From contig CATPBD010000193.1 of NCBI GenBank assembly GCA_955652265.1, forward strand, positions 1 to 7,491: a DNA stretch of 7,491 nucleotides, written 5' to 3'. Positions 1-7,084 of the stretch are shown here, piece by piece. Numbering within the stretch: the stretch's first letter is position 1; every line of letters begins with the position of its first letter. Position numbers and translations under genes: made by a program. The notes below the pieces were generated by a model that saw nothing but the letters and a program-made list of their open reading frames with translations, was not told where the DNA came from and did not search any database. Source of the DNA: an uncultured Gemmatimonadaceae bacterium. Its GTDB lineage: Bacteria; Gemmatimonadota; Gemmatimonadetes; Gemmatimonadales; Gemmatimonadaceae.

Positions 1-417
1 CTGGAGGAGATCATCAGGAGCACGGGGTTCTTCCGCAACAAGACGAAGAGCCTGATCGGACTCGGCAAGGCTCTGGTCGAACGCCACAACGGCGAGGTTC
101 CGGATTCAATGGATGCGCTCGTCAAGCTGCCCGGAGTCGGTCGCAAGACCGCAAACGTCGTCCTGGGCAACGCGTTCAGGAAGAACGAAGGCATCGTCGT
201 CGACACTCACGTCGGGCGGCTGAGTCTTCGGCTTGGCCTGACGAAGCAGACGGATCCGGTAAAGGTCGAGCAGGATCTGATGCCGCTCTTCCCGCGCGAG
301 GATTGGGCGATGCTCGCGCACCTGCTCATCTTTCACGGTCGGCGGGTTTGCTTCGCCCGATCGCCTAACTGCGAGAGCTGCGTGCTGAATGACATTTGCC
401 CGTCGAGTTCGGCGTAA
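1..417 (+). CDS. nth: Endonuclease III, 5'-truncated by the window edge (C-terminal 138 residues)
   Basis: Base-excision-repair DNA glycosylase/AP lyase that removes oxidised pyrimidines from DNA. The reading frame is open from base 1, so the start and roughly the first third of the protein lie outside the window. Numbering from the first visible codon, the helix-hairpin-helix LPGVGRKTA spans residues 43-51, and K49 matches the catalytic lysine (K120 of E. coli Nth). VDTH at 67-70 contains D68, the conserved catalytic aspartate (D138 in E. coli). The C-terminus carries the four-cysteine [4Fe-4S] loop with spacing C-x6-C-x2-C-x5-C, typical of Nth and of MutY. The HhH sequence and the VDTH context favour Nth over MutY. 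The frame ends at TAA 415-417, 50 bases before the cyclophilin start, in the same direction, so co-transcription is possible. All visible key residues are intact. Confidence 0.96.
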   Translation: MEEIIRSTGFFRNKTKSLIGLGKALVERHNGEVPDSMDALVKLPGVGRKTANVVLGNAFRKNEGIVVDTHVGRLSLRLGLTKQTDPVKVEQDLMPLFPREDWAMLAHLLIFHGRRVCFARSPNCESCVLNDICPSSSA

Positions 418-467
418 GTTATCATTCCACGCTCAAGCAACCCTTAACGCCACCCTTTGCCTCCGTT

Positions 468-947
468 ATGACCAAGTTTGCCACGATCGAGACCAACCGC
501 GGCACCATGCGCGCCGAGCTTTACGAGAAAGAAGCTCCGAAGACTGTCGCGAATTTCGAAAAGCTCGCCAATTCCGGCTTCTACGACGGAACGAAGTTTC
601 ACCGCGTCATCAAGGATTTCATGGTGCAGGGCGGCGACCCCTACTCGAAGGGCGGCGAACACGCGAAGGGCCCCGTCGGCACCGGCGGCCCAGGTTACAA
701 GATCGACTGCGAAACTCAGGGCAATCCGCACACGCACAAAGTCGGGGCGCTCTCAATGGCACACGCCGGCAAGAACACCGGCGGCAGCCAGTTTTTCATC
801 GTGCTGAGCGAGCAGAACACGAAGCACCTGAACGGCGTGCACACCGTTTTCGGCAAGGTAATCGAAGGACTCGACGTGGTGCCCAAGATCAATCAGAACG
901 ACACCGTGTCGAAGGTAAGAGTTTCGAACGGCTCGGGAGCGAGGTAG
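468..947 (+). CDS. Cyclophilin-type peptidyl-prolyl cis-trans isomerase, 159 aa
   Basis: Catalyses cis-trans isomerisation of Xaa-Pro bonds during protein folding. There is no signal peptide, so it is probably cytoplasmic (PpiB-like). Cyclophilin landmarks appear in order: [13 protein letters not shown] at 44-56, with R46, F51 and Q54 matching CypA R55/F60/Q63; GSQFFI at 106-111, with Q108 and F110; and [12 protein letters not shown] at 120-131, with H125 matching H126. H120 stands where human CypA has the cyclosporin-binding W121, a change common in bacterial members. ATG 468 is chosen because family homology begins right after it. The frame is open further upstream to a TTG at 396, but those residues overlap nth and look unlike the family. 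No clear ribosome site precedes 468. It follows nth by 50 bases, and the next gene starts 2 bases after its TAG. Confidence 0.95.
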   Translation: MTKFATIETNRGTMRAELYEKEAPKTVANFEKLANSGFYDGTKFHRVIKDFMVQGGDPYSKGGEHAKGPVGTGGPGYKIDCETQGNPHTHKVGALSMAHAGKNTGGSQFFIVLSEQNTKHLNGVHTVFGKVIEGLDVVPKINQNDTVSKVRVSNGSGAR

Positions 948-949
948 TC

Positions 950-1096
950 ATGGCGACGAAAAAGAAAACGGACCTCAGCGCCGGACTGACGGGGCTCGTT
1001 CTGGGGGCAGTGACTCTGTTCCTCCTGCTGACATCGATCGTGATGATGACCAACGCGCGCTATCGGCACAAGGAAGCCGTGGAGGCGCACAAGTAA
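950..1096 (+). CDS. Small single-pass membrane protein, 48 aa, unknown function
   Basis: I do not recognise a family. The product begins MATKKK, so the N-terminus is basic. A hydrophobic stretch from about residue 13 to 33 (LTGLVLGAVTLFLLLTSIVMM) is long enough for one transmembrane helix, and a charged tail (RYRHKEAVEAHK) follows. By the positive-inside rule the N-terminus is probably cytoplasmic, though the tail is also positive. The start is supported by a GAGG at 941-944 with a 5-base spacer before ATG 950, and by its position 2 bases after the cyclophilin stop, which suggests translational coupling. The same frame is open much further upstream (to 389), but that extension is antisense-like Arg-rich text inside the cyclophilin gene and should not be annotated. 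The function is unknown; one possibility is a small subunit or modulator of a membrane complex. Confidence 0.72.
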   Translation: MATKKKTDLSAGLTGLVLGAVTLFLLLTSIVMMTNARYRHKEAVEAHK

Positions 1097-1114
1097 GTGC
1101 GCGGTATTTCGGTG

Positions 1115-1143
1115 TTGACGGCCGAGCTTGGGGATAGTATCTT
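1115..1143 (+). promoter_or_regulatory. Sigma70-like promoter of the tetR-efflux operon
   Basis: TTGACG at 1115-1120 matches the -35 consensus at five of six bases. After exactly 17 bases, TATCTT at 1138-1143 matches the -10 at four of six. Transcription would start near 1150, giving a leader of about 25 bases before ATG 1175. It is the only well-spaced promoter I see between the small membrane gene and the repressor gene. The predicted start falls on the palindromic operator, which supports repression by promoter occlusion. Confidence 0.65.
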
Positions 1144-1157
1144 ACTGACCGGTCAGT
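1144..1157 (+). promoter_or_regulatory. Palindromic TetR-family operator
   Basis: ACTGACCGGTCAGT is a perfect 14-base inverted repeat centred between 1150 and 1151. It directly abuts the -10 hexamer and lies 17 bases before the repressor start codon. Palindromes with a GACCGGTC core upstream of their own gene are typical of TetR/AcrR operators. Outer arms GATAGTA (1133-1139) and TACTATC (1158-1164) form a second inverted repeat, centred 2 bases to the left. They may extend the contact or serve a second dimer. The likely ligand of this site is the TetR protein encoded immediately downstream (autorepression); this is inferred from position. Confidence 0.75.
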
Positions 1158-1174
1158 TACTATCTGTTTAGAAA

Positions 1175-1876
1175 ATGCCCCGAGTCAAACAAGCCCCACC
1201 AAAATGGCGTAGATGCCCAGAGGACCGGCCTCAACAAATCATCAAGGCCGCCCTCCAGGTCTTTGGCGAGTGCGGCCTCGCCAACGCCCGACTCCAGGAC
1301 ATCGCTGAACGGGCCGGAGTCTCCAAAGGCACGATCTACCTCTACTTCCCGAACAAGGAAGAGCTCTTCCGCGAGATGGTCCGGCAGACGGCCGTTGCCG
1401 CTATCGCAAGGGCTGAACAAGCCAACACTCCCGGTACACCCACAAACCAGCTCCTCGCCTACATGAGAGGCTACTGGGCGTTCGTTCGCTCCCCAGTCTT
1501 CAGCACCATTTACCGCCTCGTCCTCGGAGAGCTGCACCAGTTCCCGGACCTCGCGGCGTTCTACGCCCACGAGGTAGTTGCCCGCGGGCAAAAGCTCCTC
1601 GCTGGAATCATCCGCCGCGGAATCGACGCTGGCGAATTCCGTGACATCGATCCGATGATCGCCGCGCGCATGCTCGTCGCTCTTACCGTGATGAACGGCA
1701 TTTGGCGGGACGAGCACACTGGGGTTCCACTTCTCGCTCACAAGAGTGACGACGAGGTTTTCAATGAGCTGGCGCAGTTCTATCTCCATGCAATCGCCCC
1801 AGGCGATGGCGCTTTTGCCCAGGCAGATGGCGCCTCTTCGGATGCAGTTTCGTTCATCCCAATCATCAATGACTGA
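1175..1876 (+). CDS. TetR/AcrR-family transcriptional repressor of the efflux operon, 233 aa
   Basis: Dimeric DNA-binding repressor, expected to release its operator when a small, often toxic molecule binds its C-terminal domain. The N-terminal domain (about residues 18-65) has the family helix-turn-helix: IIKAALQVFGECGL, then LQDIAERAGVSKGTIYLYFPNKEELF, with recognition-helix residues SKGTIYLYF at 50-58. The remainder is helical and variable, as usual for ligand-binding domains of this family, and the length is slightly above the usual 190-220. The tail after about residue 210 is low in structure. ATG 1175 is preceded by no clear Shine-Dalgarno site and a leader of only about 25 bases. The gene sits just behind its presumed operator and overlaps the outer-membrane factor gene by 8 bases, so it almost certainly regulates the pump. 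The inducer cannot be read from the sequence. Confidence 0.93.
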   Translation: MPRVKQAPPKWRRCPEDRPQQIIKAALQVFGECGLANARLQDIAERAGVSKGTIYLYFPNKEELFREMVRQTAVAAIARAEQANTPGTPTNQLLAYMRGYWAFVRSPVFSTIYRLVLGELHQFPDLAAFYAHEVVARGQKLLAGIIRRGIDAGEFRDIDPMIAARMLVALTVMNGIWRDEHTGVPLLAHKSDDEVFNELAQFYLHAIAPGDGAFAQADGASSDAVSFIPIIND

Positions 1877-3239
1877 ATTCTCGACCAACGCCCGCACTCT
1901 TTTTCTGACCGCGGCCGCAATGATCGCGCTCTCCTCGGCGCACCTGGATGCACAACAGCCGGGAGCGCTTCCACTCTCGCTGGGTGATGCTGCACGGCTC
2001 GCCGCGCAGCAGAGCGCGTCGGCGCAGGGTGCGAGACTTCGCGCCGACGAGGCTCAAGCCCGTGTTCGCCAGCGTCGAGCGGATTTGCTGCCGGACGTGA
2101 GCAGCTACGTGCAAGAAGCCGGTCGCACGTTCAATACGTCGACGCTCGGCATCGACTTCCCGGCGCCCGCCGGACAGCCACCACTTTTTGATCCCAAGGG
2201 GCAGGTGCTCGGTCCGATCAAAACGCTCGACGTTCGTGGCAGAGTGCAGCAGAACCTGCTCGACTTCGGCGCGCTTGGTCGCGTGCGGTCTGCGCAAGCT
2301 GCCGCGCGCTCATCCAACGCCGATGCCGAAGCGACTGCCGAACAGGCCGCGACAGTGGCTACCACGGCGTACGTCAGAGCAATGCGCGCGGATGCCGATC
2401 TGCGCGCTCGTCAGGCCGACACGCTGCTGGCGACGGAGCTGCTTGGCATTGCACAGTCGCAACTTCAGGCGGGAACCGGCGTCGGTCTCGATGTGACGCG
2501 AGCGCGAGCACAGCTCGCCGCCACGCGCGCGAGCCTAATCGCGTCGCGCAACGGCCGCGATCACGCGCACCTCGATTTACTGCGCTCGCTCTCGCTGCCG
2601 TTGGGAACTGACATCGTCCTCACCGATTCACTCTCGCCGCACGCCGCTGCCACCGAGCCCATTCCGGACGAGGCAGCGTTGGTCGCGCAAGCGCTTCGCG
2701 CTCGGCCGGACATTCTTGCCGAGGAAGAGCGGGTCCGCGCAGCCCGGCAGGGCCTGTCTGCGATCAACGCCGAGCGTCTGCCGACGCTCGGCCTCGTCGC
2801 GGACGACGGCGTCATCGGCAAGAACGGCGCTAAGCTTCTCAACACTTATACGTGGGGCTTGCAGGTGAGCATTCCGATCTTCGACGGACTCAGGCGCGAA
2901 GCGAGAGTTCAGGAACAGAGATCTGTCGTAAAGGAGGCAGAGATCCGTCAGCACGACGCCGAGCAGCAGGCACAGGTCGATGTGCGAGGTGCGGTGCTCG
3001 ATCTGGCCGCTGCGCGCGAGCAGCTCGATGCCGCGAGCGAGCGCCTTCGTCTCGCCGAGCAGGAGGTCGCCCAGGCCCGCGACCGCTTCAACGCGGGCGT
3101 GGCGGGAAACGCTGATGTAGTGAATGCATCGCTCGCGTTGACGGCGTCACGGACGCTCGTGAACGATGCAGAGACGGCGTACCAGCTGGCCCGCGTGTCA
3201 CTCGCGCGCGCGACCGGCAGCGTGACGACACTGAGATAA
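1869..3239 (+). CDS. TolC-like outer-membrane efflux channel (OEP family), 456 aa
   Basis: Outer-membrane/periplasmic exit duct of a tripartite pump, normally a trimer. The N-terminus has a signal peptide: an Arg at 9, a hydrophobic core LFLTAAAMIALSSA (11-24) and a likely cleavage site after A24 or A28. Two OEP repeats follow. The first runs from the ADEAQARVRQRRADLLP segment through NLLDFGALGRV and a long Ala/Arg-rich coiled coil; the second includes GLQVSIPIFDGLRREARV and the C-terminal coiled coil containing ARDRFNAGVAGNADVVNA. Its 456 residues fit the family. ATG 1869 is chosen because the signal peptide begins there. The frame is open back to 1746, but that stretch lies inside the repressor gene. 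The start overlaps the tetR stop by 8 bases with no obvious ribosome site, so translational coupling is likely. It probably pairs with the EmrA/EmrB-like proteins downstream. Confidence 0.93.
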   Translation: MTEFSTNARTLFLTAAAMIALSSAHLDAQQPGALPLSLGDAARLAAQQSASAQGARLRADEAQARVRQRRADLLPDVSSYVQEAGRTFNTSTLGIDFPAPAGQPPLFDPKGQVLGPIKTLDVRGRVQQNLLDFGALGRVRSAQAAARSSNADAEATAEQAATVATTAYVRAMRADADLRARQADTLLATELLGIAQSQLQAGTGVGLDVTRARAQLAATRASLIASRNGRDHAHLDLLRSLSLPLGTDIVLTDSLSPHAAATEPIPDEAALVAQALRARPDILAEEERVRAARQGLSAINAERLPTLGLVADDGVIGKNGAKLLNTYTWGLQVSIPIFDGLRREARVQEQRSVVKEAEIRQHDAEQQAQVDVRGAVLDLAAAREQLDAASERLRLAEQEVAQARDRFNAGVAGNADVVNASLALTASRTLVNDAETAYQLARVSLARATGSVTTLR

Positions 3240-3296
3240 TTCAGAAACCACTTGTAGCTAAACTTTATTCAGACCAGCAGCAACACAGGAAAGACT

Positions 3297-4427
3297 ATGG
3301 CAACCGCAATAGAATCGAGCGCCTCCGCACCGACGACCTCCCGCAACGGCAGATCCGCCGCCGACGAGCCCGACAAGCCGTCCACGAAAAAGAAATTCAT
3401 TTTGCCGATCGCGATCGTGGTCGGACTCGTCGTCCTCGTCTGGGCGTTCCAGAAATGGAACTATGGGCGATCACACCAGTCGACCGACAATGCTCAGGTC
3501 GACGGACACATCGTGCCCGTGCTGGCAAAGGTCGGTGGATACGTGAAGACGGTGAACGTCAACGAGAACGATCACGTTAACGCCGGACAATTGCTGGTGC
3601 AGCTCGACGACGAGGACTATCGCGTGCGGCTCCAGCAGGCGCAGGCCGATCTCGCCGCGGCTGAAGCGACCAGTGGTGGCGGTGGGTTCTCCGGCCAGGC
3701 GCAATCGCAGGTCCAGAGCGCTGCGGGCCAGCGCGCCACGCTCGACGCGCAGATTGGGGCGGCCCAGGCCAATGCCGACAAGGCTGATCAGGATCTCGCG
3801 CGTGCCAAGGAGCTCGCGGCCAAGCTGATCATTTCGAAGCAACAACTTGACGCCGCACAAGCAACGTCAGCGGTCGCGCACGCGAATCTCCTCGCCGCGC
3901 AACGTCAGGCCTCGGCTGCGGGTGGAACGGTCAACACCGCGGAAGCGGGTGTGCGTGTCGCCAGCGCCCGAACGATGGCAGCGCGCGCGGCCGCTGAGAA
4001 CGCGCAGCTCCAGCTCGATTACACCCGCATCACCGCGCCAGCTTCTGGTGAGGTGTCGAGAAAACAGGTCGAGGTCGGTCAGCTCGTCGCACCCGGCCAG
4101 CCGCTCCTCAGCATCGTTGCAGATACAGGCATTTGGGTCACGGCGAACTTCAAGGAAACGCAGCTCGCCACGATTCATCCCGGTCAGCCCGTGGAGTTCG
4201 AGATCGATGCATATGGCGGATGCGTCGGTTACGGAACAGTGGCCAGCGTGAGCGGTGCGACCGGAGCAAAGTTCGCGCTTCTTCCGCCCGACAACGCTAC
4301 TGGAAATTTCACCAAGGTCGTGCAGCGGGTTCCAGTGCGCATCGCGGTCACCAAGCCATGTCCGGGTAATCATCCGCTGCGACCAGGGCTGTCAGCGAAC
4401 GTGCACGTCGACACCTCCAACCGGTGA
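3297..4427 (+). CDS. emrA: EmrA-like periplasmic adaptor (HlyD/membrane fusion protein), 376 aa
   Basis: Links the inner-membrane MFS transporter to the outer-membrane channel. In order: a cytoplasmic Ser/Lys-rich tail (1-33); one transmembrane helix (about 34-51, ILPIAIVVGLVVLVWAF); the first lipoyl half-motif with STDNAQVDGHIVPVLAKVGG; a long Ala/Gln-rich alpha-helical hairpin (about residues 100-240); the second lipoyl half with LDYTRITAPASGEV; and a beta-barrel with FALLPPDNATGNFTKVVQRV and HPLRPGLSANVHV. The last two blocks closely resemble E. coli EmrA. ATG 3297 has an AGGA (3287-3290) six bases upstream, the clearest ribosome site in the operon, after a 57-base AT-richer gap (3240-3296) in which I see no convincing promoter. 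The TGA overlaps the next gene's GTG. The only two cysteines, C309 and C355, are both in the predicted periplasmic domain and could form a disulfide. Confidence 0.95.
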   Translation: MATAIESSASAPTTSRNGRSAADEPDKPSTKKKFILPIAIVVGLVVLVWAFQKWNYGRSHQSTDNAQVDGHIVPVLAKVGGYVKTVNVNENDHVNAGQLLVQLDDEDYRVRLQQAQADLAAAEATSGGGGFSGQAQSQVQSAAGQRATLDAQIGAAQANADKADQDLARAKELAAKLIISKQQLDAAQATSAVAHANLLAAQRQASAAGGTVNTAEAGVRVASARTMAARAAAENAQLQLDYTRITAPASGEVSRKQVEVGQLVAPGQPLLSIVADTGIWVTANFKETQLATIHPGQPVEFEIDAYGGCVGYGTVASVSGATGAKFALLPPDNATGNFTKVVQRVPVRIAVTKPCPGNHPLRPGLSANVHVDTSNR

Positions 4428-6010
4428 GTACGGCGGTGCTGCGGTCCTCCGGGATGATGACATCCTCCGAGGACCGCTACTCCCACAAGTACATCATCGC
4501 CGTCACCGTCACGATGGCGGCGATGCTCGAGCTGATCGACACATCGATCGTCAACGTCGCCATTCCGCACATGATGGGAAATCTCGGCGCGACGCTCGAC
4601 GAGATCGCGTGGGTGTCTACCTCGTACATCATCGCCAACGTCATCGTCATTCCGATGTCCGGCTGGCTGTCGGCGTACTTCGGCAGAAAGCGCTACTTCA
4701 CGGGCTCGATCCTTCTCTTCACTGTCGCGTCGTTCTTCTGCGGCTCGTCGCACTCCCTGCTCGGGCTCATCTTCTGGCGCGTGATCCAGGGAATCGGCGG
4801 CGGCGCGCTCCTGTCCACTGCGCAGGCCACGCTGTACGAATCCTTCCCGCCCGAAGAAGCAGGAACCGGAATGGCGATCTTCGGCGTCGGCGTCATGGTC
4901 GGTCCGACGCTCGGTCCCACGCTCGGCGGATGGATTACCGACAATTATTCCTGGCCGTGGATCTTCTACATCAACGTCCCGCTCGGAATCATCGCGGCGA
5001 TCCTGACCGTCACCTACGTCCATGACGCCGAGCACCAGGAGCGCGCCGACAAGATCGACTATCTCGGCATAATCCTCCTCACGCTATGCGTGGGCTCGCT
5101 GCAGTGGATGCTCGAGCGCGGTGAGCGCTACGACTGGTGGGATTCGCGCCTAGTCACGACGCTCGGAGTCACCGCGCTCTTTTCGGGGATCGCCCTCATC
5201 TGGCGCGAGCTCACGATCGACGAGCCGGTGATCAACTTCCGGATTCTCAAGAGCCGTCAGCTCACAGCTGGCGTGAGCATGGGGCTTCTGCTTGGGTTCG
5301 CTCTTTATGGCTCGGTGTTCATCCTGCCCGTTTTTCTGCAGCAGCTATTGCAGATGACGGCGTGGCAAACCGGAAAGATCATCTTGCCCGGCGCAATTGC
5401 GTCGGCCGTGACCATGGCCGTGGTGGGAAGGAACGCGATGCGGCTCGACGCGCGTTACACCGTTGTCGCGGGTGCGCTGCTTTTCTTCTGGTCGATGCTC
5501 AAGATGTCGCATCTGACATCTGCGAGTGGCTCGCAGGATCTTTTCTGGCCGTTGATACTCCGCGGCATGGGGCTTGGCCTGATCTTCGTGCCGCTCACCA
5601 ATGCGACGATGGCCGACCTCAAGGTCAAGGACCTCGCGCAGGGGACGGGAATGTTCAATCTGATGCGTCAGCTCGGCGGGTCCCTTGGAATCGCAGTGAT
5701 GGCGACGCTCCTCGCGCGTTTCATGTCGAGCGAGAAAGCTGTACTCGTGGAGCACGTCGGCGCGAACGATCCCGAGACATTGAGCCGGCTTTCATTGATC
5801 ACGCGTGGACTGATTTCGCGTGGAATGAATCCGCTGACCGCACAGCAGCAGGCTCTCGCCATACTTGACAGGCAGGTGACGGTGCAATCGAGCATGCTCG
5901 CTTTTTCCAAGATCTACCTGTACAGCGGACTGGTGCTCGTATTCGGGCTGCCGCTGCTGCTATTGTTCCGGACGGGTCGTGCGCGCGGCTCGATGGGGCC
6001 GGTTCACTAG
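4424..6010 (+). CDS. emrB: EmrB-like DHA2-family MFS multidrug transporter, 14 TM, 528 aa
   Basis: Inner-membrane proton-driven drug antiporter (DHA2 family, 14 transmembrane helices), the motor of the tripartite pump. Landmarks: LELIDTSIVNVAIP at 35-48 (TM1, motif D1); GWLSAYFGRKRYF at 80-92 (motif A, loop 2-3); RVIQGIGGG at 119-127 (motif B with R119); and GVGVMVGPTLGPTLGG at 154-169 (antiporter motif C), followed by SWPWIFYINVPLG, characteristic of EmrB relatives. The length of 528 fits. GTG 4424 shares a GTGA overlap with the emrA stop, the classic coupled arrangement. In-frame ATG codons at 4454 and 4457 are alternative starts that would shorten only the cytoplasmic tail. The substrates cannot be predicted; EmrB relatives export hydrophobic compounds and uncouplers. 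It is the last gene of the operon, and the next start lies 98 bases after the stop. Confidence 0.96.
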   Translation: MSTAVLRSSGMMTSSEDRYSHKYIIAVTVTMAAMLELIDTSIVNVAIPHMMGNLGATLDEIAWVSTSYIIANVIVIPMSGWLSAYFGRKRYFTGSILLFTVASFFCGSSHSLLGLIFWRVIQGIGGGALLSTAQATLYESFPPEEAGTGMAIFGVGVMVGPTLGPTLGGWITDNYSWPWIFYINVPLGIIAAILTVTYVHDAEHQERADKIDYLGIILLTLCVGSLQWMLERGERYDWWDSRLVTTLGVTALFSGIALIWRELTIDEPVINFRILKSRQLTAGVSMGLLLGFALYGSVFILPVFLQQLLQMTAWQTGKIILPGAIASAVTMAVVGRNAMRLDARYTVVAGALLFFWSMLKMSHLTSASGSQDLFWPLILRGMGLGLIFVPLTNATMADLKVKDLAQGTGMFNLMRQLGGSLGIAVMATLLARFMSSEKAVLVEHVGANDPETLSRLSLITRGLISRGMNPLTAQQQALAILDRQVTVQSSMLAFSKIYLYSGLVLVFGLPLLLLFRTGRARGSMGPVH

Positions 6011-6107
6011 CGCGGTTTCTTAGGACGTCACGGGGCGCGGTAGGCGCGCTCAACCCGTATTTTGGGGCCACAACGCCTCGCTTTCTGGTCCATTAGCCTC
6101 TCAACAG

Positions 6108-6656
6108 TTGACCGCACCCATACGTATTTCTGATGAGGAGCGAGAGCTCGTAAGTCTGGCCCGGAAGGGTGACGAGCGGGGTTTTGCCGGGCTCGTACGT
6201 CTGCACCAGCGCCGCGCGTACATTGTGGCGCGGTCGATCGTCATGACGCATGAGGATGCGGAAGACGCGGTCCAGGAAGGGTTTCTGCGCGCGTACCAAG
6301 CCCTCGATCGGTTCGACCCGGGACAGACCTTCGGCGCCTGGCTCAATCGAATCGTCGCTAACGCGGCGCTCGATCTGGCTCGACGCAAGAAGGTGCGTAC
6401 GGCCGAGGAGCTCTCGGAATCGATGCCGGCCGTGTTCCGCGATCCTGCGGAAGGCGGTGAGCTGAAGGAGCGGCTCGAGTCGGCGTTGGCGCAGCTTCCG
6501 GCAAGGGCACGGGCGGTGATAGTGCTGCATGATGTGGAGGGCTTTACGCACGCCGAAATTGGCGAGATGTTGGGTATTCCGGGCGGAACGGCTCGCTCGG
6601 ATTTGCACCACGCGAGACAAAAGCTCCGTGGACTGCTGGAGAACCTGAGGGGGTAG
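6108..6656 (+). CDS. ECF-type RNA polymerase sigma factor (sigma70 family), 182 aa
   Basis: Directs RNA polymerase to a small stress regulon. Region 2 covers about residues 26-93 (GFAGLVRLHQ, HEDAEDAVQEGFLRAYQAL with the core-binding D-A-E-D-x-V-Q-E motif, FGAWLNRIVANAALDLARRKK). Region 4 covers about 122-176 (LAQLPARARAVIVLHDVEG, helix-turn-helix AEIGEMLGIPGGTARSDLHHARQKL). Regions 1.1 and 3 are absent, as in ECF factors. TTG 6108 is the best start: it places the usual N-terminal ELVSLARKGDE at residues 13-23, and no in-frame ATG or GTG is nearby. No Shine-Dalgarno site is visible, so translation may be weak. The 97-base region upstream (6011-6107) holds no promoter or terminator I can defend. 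The next gene starts 6 bases after the TAG, which supports a sigma/anti-sigma pair. The ECF subgroup cannot be assigned by eye. Confidence 0.94.
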   Translation: MTAPIRISDEERELVSLARKGDERGFAGLVRLHQRRAYIVARSIVMTHEDAEDAVQEGFLRAYQALDRFDPGQTFGAWLNRIVANAALDLARRKKVRTAEELSESMPAVFRDPAEGGELKERLESALAQLPARARAVIVLHDVEGFTHAEIGEMLGIPGGTARSDLHHARQKLRGLLENLRG

Positions 6657-6662
6657 AGGACT

Positions 6663-7076
6663 GTGACGAACGATCGGACCGATTTGCGACTCGACGGCGA
6701 AGGCGACGCGAAGATCACGGAGGTGCTCCGTGATGTGTACGCACCGCCCGCCGAAGGCGCGTATTGGGACGCCCTCGAGAGACGCATCATGGCCTACATC
6801 GCCGAGCACCACCCCGCTGTCGTTCGGATTCCAGTCAACTGGTGGTCCGATCTTGCGAGCTGGGCGGCGCCAGGACTTGCCGCCGCCGCTCTGCTTTTCG
6901 CAGCAGCCGGTGTGGTCTGGTCGCGTCAGAACGAGGAAGAGCTGCGGGCCAGCTACGATGCCGTCACGGAGTCCGTCGCCACAGATGTTCTGCCAGGCGC
7001 AGTGCAGGTAGTGACTGCTCCGCACGATGGCTCGTCGCAGCGTGAAGCGACGTTCCGCTACGTCATGTCGCATTGA
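6663..7076 (+). CDS. Single-TM putative anti-sigma factor, 137 aa
   Basis: Likely membrane-bound partner that holds the upstream sigma factor inactive. The N-terminal 60 residues are predicted cytoplasmic and contain the amphipathic segment EVLRDVYAPPAEGAYWDALE (20-39), which resembles the short sigma-binding helices of such proteins. A hydrophobic helix spans about 64-86 (LASWAAPGLAAAALLFAAAGVVW), and about 50 residues follow on the periplasmic side. There is no zinc-binding His-Cys-Cys anti-sigma motif (no cysteines at all), so it would be a non-ZAS type. The GTG start at 6663 follows the sigma stop by 6 bases; an AGAGGA at 6655-6660 lies only 2 bases ahead of it, closer than usual. The assignment rests on gene order, topology and size rather than on a diagnostic motif. 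Alternative: an unrelated small membrane protein co-expressed with the sigma factor. Confidence 0.72.
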   Translation: MTNDRTDLRLDGEGDAKITEVLRDVYAPPAEGAYWDALERRIMAYIAEHHPAVVRIPVNWWSDLASWAAPGLAAAALLFAAAGVVWSRQNEEELRASYDAVTESVATDVLPGAVQVVTAPHDGSSQREATFRYVMSH

Positions 7077-7084
7077 GAGAGCAA

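Noticed and set aside
389..949. Long + strand open frame (to 1096) upstream of the small membrane protein
   Set aside because: It overlaps nth's end and all of the cyclophilin gene in another frame, and its text is Arg-rich and low in meaning. Only the last 48 codons, from ATG 950, look like a gene.
1160..1897. 245-codon - strand open frame
   Set aside because: It is antisense to the well-supported TetR gene, resembles no family I recognise, and is explained by GC-rich codon bias.
3240..3296. Internal promoter in the AT-richer gap before the adaptor gene
   Set aside because: TTGTAG near 3252 has no -10-like hexamer at a proper distance; only the ribosome site AGGA is convincing.
6025..6052. 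GCGC-rich possible hairpin after the transporter gene as a terminator
   Set aside because: The self-complementary stretch is very short and no T-run follows, so I cannot call a terminator.
6061..6107. Possible ECF-type autoregulated promoter (CACAAC near 6069-6074, GTC at 6088-6090)
   Set aside because: The -35-like part lacks the GGAAC consensus and the 13-base spacing is shorter than usual for ECF promoters, so it is not distinguishable from chance.
6093..7073. 326-codon - strand open frame across the sigma and anti-sigma genes
   Set aside because: The opposite strand carries a clear ECF sigma factor with all its motifs; this frame has no recognisable domain and looks like a shadow.
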